A DNA stretch of 14,982 nucleotides, taken from positions 1-14,982 of the forward strand of contig QHYF01000056.1 of assembly GCA_003224075.1 (NCBI GenBank), given 5' to 3'. The notes beneath the pieces are model-generated. The model did no database searches and was not told the DNA's origin. It saw only the letters and a list, made by a program, of their open reading frames with translations. The position numbers and the translations under genes were made by a program. Shown in pieces: positions 6,123 through 13,540 of this stretch (its first letter is position 1; every line of letters begins with the position of its first letter). The stretch comes from Acidobacteriota bacterium (GTDB taxonomy: Bacteria; Acidobacteriota; Terriglobia; Acidiferrales; UBA7541).

Positions 6123-7664
6123 TCAGGCCCAATACGTGCGGTCCAGGGTGCGGTACTGGATGGCTTCGCTCAGGTGCCGCGGCTCAATGCCAGACCCACC
6201 GTCCAAGTCCGCGATGGTCCGAGCGACCTTCAAGATGCGGTCATGCGCCCGCGCCGAAAGCCCGAGGCGAGTGATTGCGTTTTCCAGCAGCTTTTCGCCC
6301 TCGGGGGTAATGATGCAGTGCTTGCGAATCATCTTCGGCATCATTTGCGCGTTTGCGTAGGTCTTCTTCTCGCTGTTGAACCTCTCGAGCTGTCTGTCGC
6401 GCGCGGCGATCACCCGTTGCCTTACCGAAGCGGAATCCTCCGCCGAGGACGGTGCCCGCAGTTCTTTGTACTTCACGGCCGGAACTTCAATGTGAATATC
6501 GATGCGATCCAGCAGCGGTCCCGAGATTTTCGAAACGTAACGCTGGATCATCGGTGGTGTGCAATGGCATTCACGGGTGGGGTCGCCGAAGTACCCGCAA
6601 GGGCAGGGATTCATTGCCGCCGCCAGCATGAACCGCGAGGGAAACGTCACGGATACGGCGGCACGCGAAATGGTCACGGCGCCGTCCTCAAGCGGCTGCC
6701 GCATGACCTCCAGAACGTTTCTTTGAAACTCCGGCAGTTCGTCCAGGAACAATACCCCGTTGTGTCCCAGAGAGACTTCGCCCGGCCGAGGAACCGCGCC
6801 GCCACCGATCAACCCTGCATCGCTAATGGTATGGTGCGGCGAGCGGAACGGGCGCGTGCCGATCAGTCCCCGGCTGTCCTCCAGTGTCCCCGCAACACTG
6901 TGAATGCGCGTCGTTTCGATGGCCTCCTCGAGCGACATCGGGGGCATGATGGTGGGGATACGCTTCGCCAGCATCGTTTTCCCCGCGCCCGGTGGCCCGA
7001 TGAACAGAATGTTGTGCCCGCCGGCGCACGCCACTTCCAACGCGCGCTTGGCCGACTGCTGTCCGTGCACGTCGCGCAAGTCCACGGAGTATTGCGCCGC
7101 TTCGGACAGCATCTGTCGCGCGTCAACCTTCACCGGCGTGAACGACTCGGGCGAATTCACCAGATCAACGGCTTGCGGCAATGACTTCAGCGCAAACACT
7201 TTGACGCCTTCAACCACCGCCGCTTCTTTCGCGTTGGCTTCCGGAACGGCCAGTGATTGCAGGCCGAACTCCCGCGCCGCAAGCGCTGCAGAGAGCGCGC
7301 CCCGTACGGACCGCACGCTCCCATCCAGTGACAGTTCTCCCAGAAACATCATCTTGTTGAGTTGCTTGCCAAAAAACTGGCCCTGGCATCCCACCAGACC
7401 CAGCGCCATGGGCAGATCGAATCCCGAGCCTTCCTTGCGCACATCCGCGGGCGCCAGATTGATGGTCACCCCCTGCCCGTACGGGAACTCATACCCGCAA
7501 TTCCTGAGCGCACTCTTGATGCGTTCGCGGCTCTCCTTTACCGCGTTATCCGGCAACCCTACGACGTTGAAGTCCTGCATGCGCGCGGAACCGACGTCCA
7601 CCTCGACCTCAACAAGGTAAGCGTCAATGCCGTATACTGCAGCGCTTTGCGTCTTGAAAAGCAT
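6123..7664 (-). CDS. comM: ComM/YifB family Mg-chelatase-like AAA+ ATPase
   Basis: ComM proteins are ring helicases that help branch migration when incoming single-stranded DNA is integrated during natural transformation. The 513-residue product has the full family layout. An N-terminal Lon-protease-S5-like domain begins AAVYGIDAYLVEVEVDV. The AAA+ core has Walker A GPPGAGKT (223-230), RPFRSPHHTISDAGLIGGG (271-289), Walker B GVLFLDE (303-309) and LLDRIDIH (384-391). A cysteine cluster in NPCPCGYFGDPTRECHC (352-368) probably binds zinc. The C-terminal domain ends GIEPRHLSEAIQYR. The ATG at 7664 has only a weak upstream AGG. A role in competence is inferred from the family; no other competence gene is in view. 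Confidence 0.95.
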   Translation of the reverse strand: MLFKTQSAAVYGIDAYLVEVEVDVGSARMQDFNVVGLPDNAVKESRERIKSALRNCGYEFPYGQGVTINLAPADVRKEGSGFDLPMALGLVGCQGQFFGKQLNKMMFLGELSLDGSVRSVRGALSAALAAREFGLQSLAVPEANAKEAAVVEGVKVFALKSLPQAVDLVNSPESFTPVKVDARQMLSEAAQYSVDLRDVHGQQSAKRALEVACAGGHNILFIGPPGAGKTMLAKRIPTIMPPMSLEEAIETTRIHSVAGTLEDSRGLIGTRPFRSPHHTISDAGLIGGGAVPRPGEVSLGHNGVLFLDELPEFQRNVLEVMRQPLEDGAVTISRAAVSVTFPSRFMLAAAMNPCPCGYFGDPTRECHCTPPMIQRYVSKISGPLLDRIDIHIEVPAVKYKELRAPSSAEDSASVRQRVIAARDRQLERFNSEKKTYANAQMMPKMIRKHCIITPEGEKLLENAITRLGLSARAHDRILKVARTIADLDGGSGIEPRHLSEAIQYRTLDRTYWA

Positions 7665-7849
7665 GGTGATTGCCTGTGACCCGGCCTTCGCCGGCGCTTA
7701 GAGGGAAGCTGTAACCGTCGCGCGCAGCATAAATCAAGTGGCCACCATACGCCAGCAGTACTCCTGGCTCCCGGCGTTTTATCGTCGCACGATGATGGCC
7801 TGTGGTTTTGAGGTTTTTGCTGTTGCCCTGCAAATCGGCTCCGTGAAAT
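7665..7849. other. Intergenic region between marR-type gene and comM
   Basis: These 185 bp contain no supported gene. A TTGATT and TTACAG pair at 17-bp spacing exists on the minus strand before comM but the -10 match is poor, so no promoter is called. Confidence 0.4.
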
Positions 7850-8332
7850 TTATCCACGCTTTTTTTCCAATCCTCTCCGGGAGGCGTTCGCCGCATCCTT
7901 CTCCATTCGCGATGAACGGCCGTTTTCCAGCAAGGCGCTGATGGCGTCCACCAGTGCCGTGCCGCTCGCGCGCAATTCACTGATCCGGTCTCGCGCCACC
8001 TGCTCCAGCAATTTTTCGCCGCGGGGCAGCAGAGAGACCAGGACGCGCCTGCGGTCGTCCCGACTGCGGCTCCGGCGCACGTAGCCGTGCACCTCCATTC
8101 GGTCGATCAGCTCCACGGCGCTGTGATGTTTCAGTGCTAGCCGGTCCGCCAGCGTGCGAATCGTCGCTTCTTCGCCCTCCGGGAGCCCGCGCAGCGCCAG
8201 CAAGAGCAGATACTGCTGCGGCTCGAGTCCCGCGGCGCGCGCCACCGCGTCCCCTTCGCCGACGAACTTGCGGATGCGGTACCGCATTTCCGCGAGTGCC
8301 TGGTATTCCGCCGTCGTGATTTCCTTTGCCAC
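7850..8332 (-). CDS. MarR-family transcriptional regulator
   Basis: A winged-helix repressor-type protein that normally binds DNA as a dimer and responds to small molecules. From the GTG at 8332 it has 160 residues. A dimerisation helix leads into LEPQQYLLLLALRGLPEG (36-53), the recognition part is TLADRLALKHHSAVELIDRM (60-79), and the wing is RSRDDRRRVLVSL (89-101). The tail after 130 is basic. The start is not certain. The frame is open to 8554, but the N-terminal 60 residues of that form look non-coding. An ATG at 8350 lies inside a palindrome that looks like an operator. The GTG at 8332 follows a TATACT box by 6 nt, which would make the mRNA leaderless. Autoregulation is inferred from the palindrome. 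It is 89 bp after the GNAT gene upstream. Confidence 0.88.
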   Translation of the reverse strand: MAKEITTAEYQALAEMRYRIRKFVGEGDAVARAAGLEPQQYLLLLALRGLPEGEEATIRTLADRLALKHHSAVELIDRMEVHGYVRRSRSRDDRRRVLVSLLPRGEKLLEQVARDRISELRASGTALVDAISALLENGRSSRMEKDAANASRRGLEKKRG

Positions 8333-8338
8333 GCCGCT

Positions 8339-8344
8339 AGTATA
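8339..8344 (-). promoter_or_regulatory. -10 box of the MarR-type gene
   Basis: Read on the minus strand, TATACT (8344-8339) matches the -10 consensus at five of six positions. The first base of the GTG at 8332 is 7 nt downstream, where transcription would begin. No good -35 box is seen at 16-18 bp; TGTTGG is the closest. Confidence 0.5.
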
Positions 8345-8359
8345 TCGCATTACGATATA
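8341..8359. promoter_or_regulatory. Palindromic operator, probably for the MarR-type regulator
   Basis: A perfect inverted repeat with 7-bp arms, TATATCG (8341-8347) and CGATATA (8353-8359), and a 5-bp centre. It overlaps the -10 box just upstream of the MarR gene, the usual place for a MarR-type autorepressor site. Binding by this protein is inference. Confidence 0.7.
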
Positions 8360-8387
8360 TACCAACATCGACTTGTCCGGCTGCTTC

Positions 8388-8405
8388 TCAGGAGTAATCA
8401 GGAGT
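8388..8405. repeat. Two direct repeats at one helical turn upstream of the MarR promoter
   Basis: TCAGGAGT occurs at 8388-8395 and again at 8398-8405, so the two copies are 10 bp apart and face the same side of the helix. They lie in the gap between the GNAT and MarR genes, about 45-65 bp upstream of the MarR -10 box. Confidence 0.6.
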
Positions 8406-8421
8406 GGATTCCTGTGCGGGA

Positions 8422-8901
8422 TTACAGCGGTTTGCGGAAAGACTTTTGCGTTTTGTAATGTTCGTAGCCGTGGCGCTCGTAAAATCTGTGCGCGCGATCG
8501 CGGATCACGTTGGAACGCACCGACATGTTCTTGCAGCCGTGTTTGCGGGCCCATTCCTCTGCCGTTGCAAGCAGCCGAGCGCCCGCTCCAAGGCTTCGCT
8601 GGCCGTCCGCGACGACGAGCCCGTTCACTTCCGCGCGTAGATCCACTTCGAGAAGCGGCTCTTTGCTCACGTGGAGCCAGCCGATCACTCCATCGCTTGC
8701 GGATTCCGCGACGAACACGGCGTGTTGAAACGCGGGCTTGATTCCCCGCAGTCTTTCGCGCATCTGCGCTGCCGTTGTCGGATATCCGAGCTGTCCACTG
8801 AGGTCCGCGAGCCGCGCTGCATCGCGGCTCTTCGCGCGGCGGATCTTCAGCTCTTTCTTTTTGTCGTTGGGGGTCATCATCTTCAGGCTGCTTTCCCTCA
8901 T
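8422..8901 (-). CDS. GNAT-family N-acetyltransferase
   Basis: An acetyl-CoA-dependent acetyltransferase of unknown substrate, 159 residues. IRRAKSRDAARLADLSGQLGYP (20-41) is the typical N-terminal helix pair of this GNAT group; VNGLVVADGQRSLGAGARLL (92-111) contains the acetyl-CoA loop QRSLGAG (101-107); RSNVIRDRAHRFYERHGYE (129-147) is the usual C-terminal core. Starts at 8901 or at Met8/Met9 are all possible; none has a strong ribosome site, and the first is 9 bp after the dtd stop, which favours translational coupling. It is the last gene of the M28-dtd-GNAT unit. Confidence 0.88.
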   Translation of the reverse strand: MRESSLKMMTPNDKKKELKIRRAKSRDAARLADLSGQLGYPTTAAQMRERLRGIKPAFQHAVFVAESASDGVIGWLHVSKEPLLEVDLRAEVNGLVVADGQRSLGAGARLLATAEEWARKHGCKNMSVRSNVIRDRAHRFYERHGYEHYKTQKSFRKPL

Positions 8902-8910
8902 GGAACTCGG

Positions 8911-9360
8911 CTAGAACGTCTTGCTGGAGTCGAGGAGGATCGTGACCGGGCCCTCATTGACCAGCTCCACAGACATCATTGCCTGAAAAACTCCAGTCGT
9001 CACCGTCACGCCAAGCTTGCGAAGCGCCTCGCAAAATTCCTCATAGAGAGCTTTTGCCAGTTCCGGCGGCGCCGCGCTGATGAAGCTCGGCCGCCTCTGC
9101 CCCCGCGCGTCGCCGTAGAGCGTAAACTGCGACACGACCAGAGCGCCGCCCTTCATCTCCAGCAGCGACCGGTTCATCTTACCTTGATCGTCTTCAAAGA
9201 TACGCAGGTTCGCGCACTTTTCCGCCATCGAAGCGGCGACGGCTGACGTATCGTCGCGGCCCACGCCAAGCAGGATCATCAGCCCCGCGCCGATCTCCCC
9301 GGTCACGCTTCCCCCAACCGTAACCCTCGCACGGCTAACTCGCTGAAGAACTGCGCGCAT
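8911..9360 (-). CDS. dtd: D-aminoacyl-tRNA deacylase (DTD)
   Basis: Removes D-amino acids (and glycine from tRNA-Ala, by family knowledge) from mischarged tRNA as a cytoplasmic homodimer. The 149-residue length is normal. MRAVLQRVSRARVTVGG is the family N-terminus, SQFTLYGD (77-84) carries Thr80 of the active-site SQxT motif, and NEGPVT (135-140) holds the Gly-cisPro motif that projects into the partner's active site. The start ATG is 9 bp after the stop of the M28 peptidase gene with no good ribosome site of its own, so translation is probably coupled. Confidence 0.95.
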   Translation of the reverse strand: MRAVLQRVSRARVTVGGSVTGEIGAGLMILLGVGRDDTSAVAASMAEKCANLRIFEDDQGKMNRSLLEMKGGALVVSQFTLYGDARGQRRPSFISAAPPELAKALYEEFCEALRKLGVTVTTGVFQAMMSVELVNEGPVTILLDSSKTF

Positions 9361-9369
9361 GCAGGCGGC

Positions 9370-12315
9370 TCAATCGTCTCCCTGCTTCGCGGGCTTGCGC
9401 GGCAGCATTTCCGGAAGTTGCGCAACGTTGTAGGCAAATACCGCCAGCACTTGCGCCCCTTCCGTCAGGTCGTCCCAGCGCACGCGGTCCAGCGTGTCAG
9501 CTTGAGAGTGATGCGTTTTATCGTAATCCACGGGGTCCTGCACGCACCAGAATGCCGGCACTCCTGCTTGATCGAACGGCACATGGTCGCTCCCGCCTTC
9601 TGAGCGCAGCGTGGGTTCCGTCAATCCCACCTCCTTCGCCTGCGCCAGCGGATAAAGCGCGCGATCAATCGTCTCTCGAACGGCATAATTTCCCATCAAT
9701 CCGACCGTAAGCACTTTGCCGGTGCCGCTATCGTGCACCAGCACCCCGGAAATCTTTCCGAGGTCTTGCTGATGCGCTTTCACGTAAGCCTTCGAGCCAT
9801 TCAAGCCCTGTTCTTCGCCCGTGAATAGGACGAAGCGAATCGTGCGCTTCGGCTTCACTCCCAGTTTTTGCAGCGCGCGCGCCGCCTCCAGGACGGCAGC
9901 AGATCCCGTGCCATTGTCCGTTGCGCCCGTTCCGAGGTCCCACGAATCGAGATGCCCGCCGATGATTACCACCTCATCCGGCTTCTCGCTCCCCGGAATT
10001 TCCGCCACCGTGTTGTACACCTCCACCGGCTTCCCGCTGAAGGTGCTCTCGATGCTCACTTCCGCTTCTGCCGCTCCCGCGTCCAGCAATCTCCAGAGCA
10101 GCGCGTCATCCTCTCGCGTGATGTACGCGGTCGGAACCGCGCCCGGCACGTACTCTCTTCCGGACGTGCTCATGTTCTTCAAGCCATACCATTTTTCTGA
10201 GCCTAGCAATACCGCGCTGACTCCTTCGTCAGCGAAAAATTTCGTTTGCATCTGCCGCAATTTGCGGTAAGCGTCATAGTCGAACGGTTTGCGATCCTCG
10301 CTCTTCGGCCTTGCCACAGGAATCGTTTCTTCTCCCCACGGCGTCAGCAAAGGATTCCCCGGCGATGCCGTTTCGCCTGGCCGCCCAACAATGACAATGG
10401 CTCCCTTTAATTTGCCTTTGTATTGTTGCAGGTCCTCTGGTTTTTCCCCGACAACGCCGACGACCGGCCCACGGCGAATCCCTTTCGTGCTGGAAGACCA
10501 CCCCGCTGTCTCCAATGTCAGGACGTGGCGGGTTGGAGCAATGATCTGCCCTGCCGCAGACCCGCGCGTCCAGCTATTCGCAATCGTCCACGGTTCCAGA
10601 TGCACGTTCGAAAGGCCCGACTCTTTGAAGCGTTCCATCGTCCATTTGCTCGCCTGCTCCAATTGCGGCGAGCCGGTGAGTCGCGGACCGATTCGGTCGG
10701 CAAGATGTTGCAGGTTGGATTTCAGTTCGCTCTCGTCGCCCTTCACCTGCGCCAGGATTTTCGTGTCCATCTCGGCAATAGGGTCCGGCTTGGGCGCTTC
10801 GGCCTTTGCGGTTTCGGCCGAGGGCCGGTACGGCAGCGGCCGCCGCGGCAACATCTCGGGCAACTGCGCCGTATTGTACGCCCACGCCGCCAGCACCTGC
10901 GCGCCTTCATTCAGGTCGTCCTTCCACGCTTTGTCGAACGTGTCCGACTGGCTGTGGTGCGTCTTGCCGTACTCCGCGCCGTCCTGAATCGCCCAGAAAC
11001 CCGGCACGCCCACGTCATTAAACGACGCATGGTCCGTCCCAAACTGCCGGAGCATCGATGGTTCCAGCAATTTGAGCGCGCGCAGCGGCGCCAGCACCTC
11101 GTCCACAATCTTGCGGTCTTGATAATTGTCGTGCAATCCCAGCGTCAGCACGCGGCCTGTGCCTGTGTCGTGCACCAAAACGCCGGAGACTTTCTCCAGT
11201 TCGTTCTTGTGCGCGTCCACGTACATTTTCGAACCGACAAGTCCTTCTTCTTCTCCGCTGAACAGCACAAACCGGATCGTCCGCTTTGGCTTCAAATTCA
11301 GTTTTGCCAGCGCTCTCGCGGCTTCCAGCACCACCATCGAGCCGGTGCCGTTGTCCGTTGTTCCCGTTCCCAGATCCCACGAATCCAGATGCGCGCCAAG
11401 CAGCACCACCTCGTCCGGCTTTTCACTCCCGCGAATCTCCGCCACCGTGTTGTACACATCCACGGGCTTGGCGCTGAACGAATTGCTCATCTCGATCTCA
11501 ACTTCCACCTTCCCATGCTTCAGCATGCGGAATAGCATCCGGTAGCCTTCGCCGGTGATGAATGCCGTCGGGATGGCGCCGATCTCGAATTTTTCGCCGC
11601 CGATGCCGGTCATGTTCAGCAGTCCATGCGGCTTGTTCGAATCCCGCAGCACCGCGGCAACGCCTTCCTGCTTGAAAAACTCGCTTCGCGCGCGCCCCAG
11701 TTCCGCCAACGCCGCAAAAGGTGATGGTGGAGCAGGCTGCCCCTTCACCGGTGGAGGCGCTTGCATCGGACGAAGGATCTCTCCATTGGGATTCTCCGGC
11801 CTGGGCGGGGAGAGGCTCGTCGGCTCCTGATAGATCACGATTGCGCCCTTCAGCTTGCCGCGAAATTTCTCGAACTCTTCTTTCGTCTTTGCCTCGAAAT
11901 ACAGTACCGGTCCCCGCACCACGCCCGCTGTGCTCGGCGACCATCCAGCCGAGGCGATTGTCAGGGGGTGTTCGGTTGGGCTCACAATTCGCGCGCGCGC
12001 GGCGCCTCGCGTCCACGAATGGGCAATTGTCCACGGCTCCAACTTCATGTTCGTCAAGCCGTACTCACGAAACTTGGTGGCCGTCCACTCATTCGCCTGC
12101 TTTAATTGAGGCGAGCCCGTCAACCGCGGCCCAGTCTCATCCGAGAGGTATTCGAGGTTCTCCATCACCTGGCTGTGATCGCGAATCTCGCTCAGGATTT
12201 GTTCATCCGCCGCTGCAAATGGACTTCCCTCGTCCGGCGCTGGCAGCGCAGCCCCCGTTTGCACTCCCACAAGCACCAGCACAACCACAAAAAGAACCAC
12301 TCGACGTGAGTTCAT
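9370..12315 (-). CDS. Secreted M28-family metallopeptidase with two tandem catalytic modules
   Basis: A zinc aminopeptidase or carboxypeptidase acting outside the cytoplasm. The 981-residue product has a hydrophobic signal peptide (about 1-24) and two homologous modules of about 465 residues (roughly 33-493 and 511-975) joined by a Pro/Ala-rich linker. In both modules a PA-like region (RGPV...GKLKGAIVI) precedes the M28 core. Expected two-zinc site residues are present in each: His309/His788 (GxHLDSWD), Asp321/Asp800 (TDNGTG), GEE at 354-356 and 833-835 (general base and ligand), Asp383/Asp862 (VHD), and a THHSQ histidine at 453-454 and 934-935. Both look catalytically competent. A strong AAGGAG lies 7 nt before the ATG. 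Known M28 proteins of this type usually have one such module; substrate is unknown. Confidence 0.93.
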   Translation of the reverse strand: MNSRRVVLFVVVLVLVGVQTGAALPAPDEGSPFAAADEQILSEIRDHSQVMENLEYLSDETGPRLTGSPQLKQANEWTATKFREYGLTNMKLEPWTIAHSWTRGAARARIVSPTEHPLTIASAGWSPSTAGVVRGPVLYFEAKTKEEFEKFRGKLKGAIVIYQEPTSLSPPRPENPNGEILRPMQAPPPVKGQPAPPSPFAALAELGRARSEFFKQEGVAAVLRDSNKPHGLLNMTGIGGEKFEIGAIPTAFITGEGYRMLFRMLKHGKVEVEIEMSNSFSAKPVDVYNTVAEIRGSEKPDEVVLLGAHLDSWDLGTGTTDNGTGSMVVLEAARALAKLNLKPKRTIRFVLFSGEEEGLVGSKMYVDAHKNELEKVSGVLVHDTGTGRVLTLGLHDNYQDRKIVDEVLAPLRALKLLEPSMLRQFGTDHASFNDVGVPGFWAIQDGAEYGKTHHSQSDTFDKAWKDDLNEGAQVLAAWAYNTAQLPEMLPRRPLPYRPSAETAKAEAPKPDPIAEMDTKILAQVKGDESELKSNLQHLADRIGPRLTGSPQLEQASKWTMERFKESGLSNVHLEPWTIANSWTRGSAAGQIIAPTRHVLTLETAGWSSSTKGIRRGPVVGVVGEKPEDLQQYKGKLKGAIVIVGRPGETASPGNPLLTPWGEETIPVARPKSEDRKPFDYDAYRKLRQMQTKFFADEGVSAVLLGSEKWYGLKNMSTSGREYVPGAVPTAYITREDDALLWRLLDAGAAEAEVSIESTFSGKPVEVYNTVAEIPGSEKPDEVVIIGGHLDSWDLGTGATDNGTGSAAVLEAARALQKLGVKPKRTIRFVLFTGEEQGLNGSKAYVKAHQQDLGKISGVLVHDSGTGKVLTVGLMGNYAVRETIDRALYPLAQAKEVGLTEPTLRSEGGSDHVPFDQAGVPAFWCVQDPVDYDKTHHSQADTLDRVRWDDLTEGAQVLAVFAYNVAQLPEMLPRKPAKQGDD
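9391..10785 (-). repeat. Second (C-terminal) M28 module of the duplicated peptidase
   Basis: Residues 511-975. It aligns with the first module at an offset of about 479-481 residues, sharing GPRLTGSPQL, LEPWTIA, SWTRG, GSEKPDEVV, HLDSWDLGTG, KPKRTIRFVLF, SGVLVHD and AQLPEMLPR. Its acyl-end insert (650-690) is shorter in proline than that of module 1. Confidence 0.85.
10837..12219 (-). repeat. First (N-terminal) M28 module of the duplicated peptidase
   Basis: Residues 33-493. It differs from the second module mainly in a Pro-rich insert (about 165-200) after the GAIVIYQEP strand and in the region 395-440. It keeps all metal-ligand motifs. Confidence 0.85.
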
Positions 12316-12326
12316 TCGCTCTCCTT

Positions 12327-12361
12327 CAAATTCTTCCGTTAGTTTTCACAAAAAGAATTTG
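12327..12361 (-). promoter_or_regulatory. Inverted repeat abutting the M28 ribosome binding site
   Basis: CAAATTCTT (12327-12335) and AAGAATTTG (12353-12361) are perfect 9-bp inverted arms around a 17-nt loop. On the minus strand the second arm ends directly before the AAGGAG of the M28 gene. It may be a leader hairpin, an operator or a weak terminator for mutM. Confidence 0.5.
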
Positions 12362-12394
12362 TTTGCGTCGCGCGCTGCCTCCACCCAGCTTCCG

Positions 12395-13405
12395 TCATGG
12401 TCGCGCGGTCCAGTTCTTGGACTTGTTCCGATAGACGTGCGGTGCCCCCTCACCCGTTTCGAATTTTTTTCGCGCTCCCTTCCTGAGGTTCTCTCTCTTT
12501 ACCGTGGCTTGAGGGAGAGCGCGTCGCGGCAGTGGCAAGGCATTGAATCCACGTGGCGACGGCTGACACTTCGGGCAAAAATAACTGCTTCGCCCCGCCA
12601 CAATCGCGCGCCGAATCGGCGTTTTGCAACGGTAGCAGCCCTTACCCTCGCGTCCGTATGCTCGATGGTGCCGCTGATATTCTCCCGGCTCACCTTCGGC
12701 GTCAAGAAAATCGGAAATCGATGACCCCCGCAGTGCAATCGCTTTCCGCAGAATCTCCTGCAACACGCGGCGGAGTGTCTCTACCTGCTCCCTGTTCACC
12801 TTCGCACCCAGCCGCGCCGGGTGAATTTTCGCTCTCCAGAGGCTCTCATCCGCGTAAATGTTGCCGACGCCGCGCAGCACGCCCTGGTCAAGGAGCAGCG
12901 CTTTGATCCGCGCCCGCCGCCCGCAAATCCTCTTCGTAAATTCCTCGCTGCCCACTTCGAGAGGATCGGCCCCGAATCCTGTCAGTTCCTCCGCAAGCGG
13001 CACTTCCGTCAAATAAGCGACCCGCCCGAAGCGTCGCGCATCCGTGTATCGCAGTTCACGGCCGTCGTCGAGCAACAGGCTTATATGCGTATGTTTTTCG
13101 CGCGGATGCTCTGCACGGCACGGCGCAAGTCGTCCTGTCATCCCAAGATGCACGAGCAGAAATGCCGGCATCGCATCGCCGTTTTCCGCTGTGCGGCCCG
13201 CCTCTGTTACTCCCGAAAGCCGCAGAAACATGAATTTCCCAAAACGCTCGACCGCTTCGATTCGGCGTCCCGGAAGATGCACTTCCAGCGCCACGGGATC
13301 ATCGATGAAATCGGTTTTCGCCAGCGTAACGGACAAAATCCTCCGGCCGAGGATTGCAAGCCGCAACCCGCGCGTCACCGTCTCAACTTCGGGTAGTTCC
13401 GGCAT
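12395..13405 (-). CDS. mutM: Formamidopyrimidine-DNA glycosylase (Fpg/MutM)
   Basis: Excises oxidised purines such as 8-oxoguanine and cuts the abasic strand. The ATG at 13405 is required because Pro2 is the catalytic nucleophile (MPELPEVETV); a frame start at 13423 would bury it. Of 336 residues, Glu3 and Lys57 (RFGKFM) are in place, the helix-two-turn-helix region is LLLDQGVLRGVGNIYADE (170-187), and the zinc finger is CYRC (257, 260) with FCPKC (277, 280). After the finger, where most Fpg proteins end, there is a further 55-residue basic tail (281-336) without a recognised fold. It is divergent from the esterase gene and 79 bp before the M28 gene. Family identity is secure. Confidence 0.95.
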   Translation of the reverse strand: MPELPEVETVTRGLRLAILGRRILSVTLAKTDFIDDPVALEVHLPGRRIEAVERFGKFMFLRLSGVTEAGRTAENGDAMPAFLLVHLGMTGRLAPCRAEHPREKHTHISLLLDDGRELRYTDARRFGRVAYLTEVPLAEELTGFGADPLEVGSEEFTKRICGRRARIKALLLDQGVLRGVGNIYADESLWRAKIHPARLGAKVNREQVETLRRVLQEILRKAIALRGSSISDFLDAEGEPGEYQRHHRAYGREGKGCYRCKTPIRRAIVAGRSSYFCPKCQPSPRGFNALPLPRRALPQATVKRENLRKGARKKFETGEGAPHVYRNKSKNWTARP

Positions 13406-13540
13406 GGAAATGGAGAACCTCAAAATAACACAACGCCCCGCACGATGCTCTTCACGCGAATCGGTGCGCGCCTTGCACTCTCGACTGCACTGCTGTCTTT
13501 TGCGGCAGTCGTGTTACAGTTTCGCGCTTGGAGGTGGCTT

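Noticed and set aside
5955..7184. Open frame of 409 codons on the plus strand opposite comM
   Set aside because: It is a compositional shadow of comM; the translation has no hydrophobic core or known motif and spans into the GNAT upstream region.
8351..8554. N-terminal extension of the MarR protein to 8554
   Set aside because: It would read through the operator-like palindrome and overlap the GNAT gene by over 100 bp; the residues resemble non-coding translation.
10423..11535. Long plus-strand frames opposite the M28 gene (also 9821-10270 and 11721-12434)
   Set aside because: They recur at matching places in both M28 modules only because the modules are duplicated; the translations are Arg/Pro/Ser rich and motif-free.
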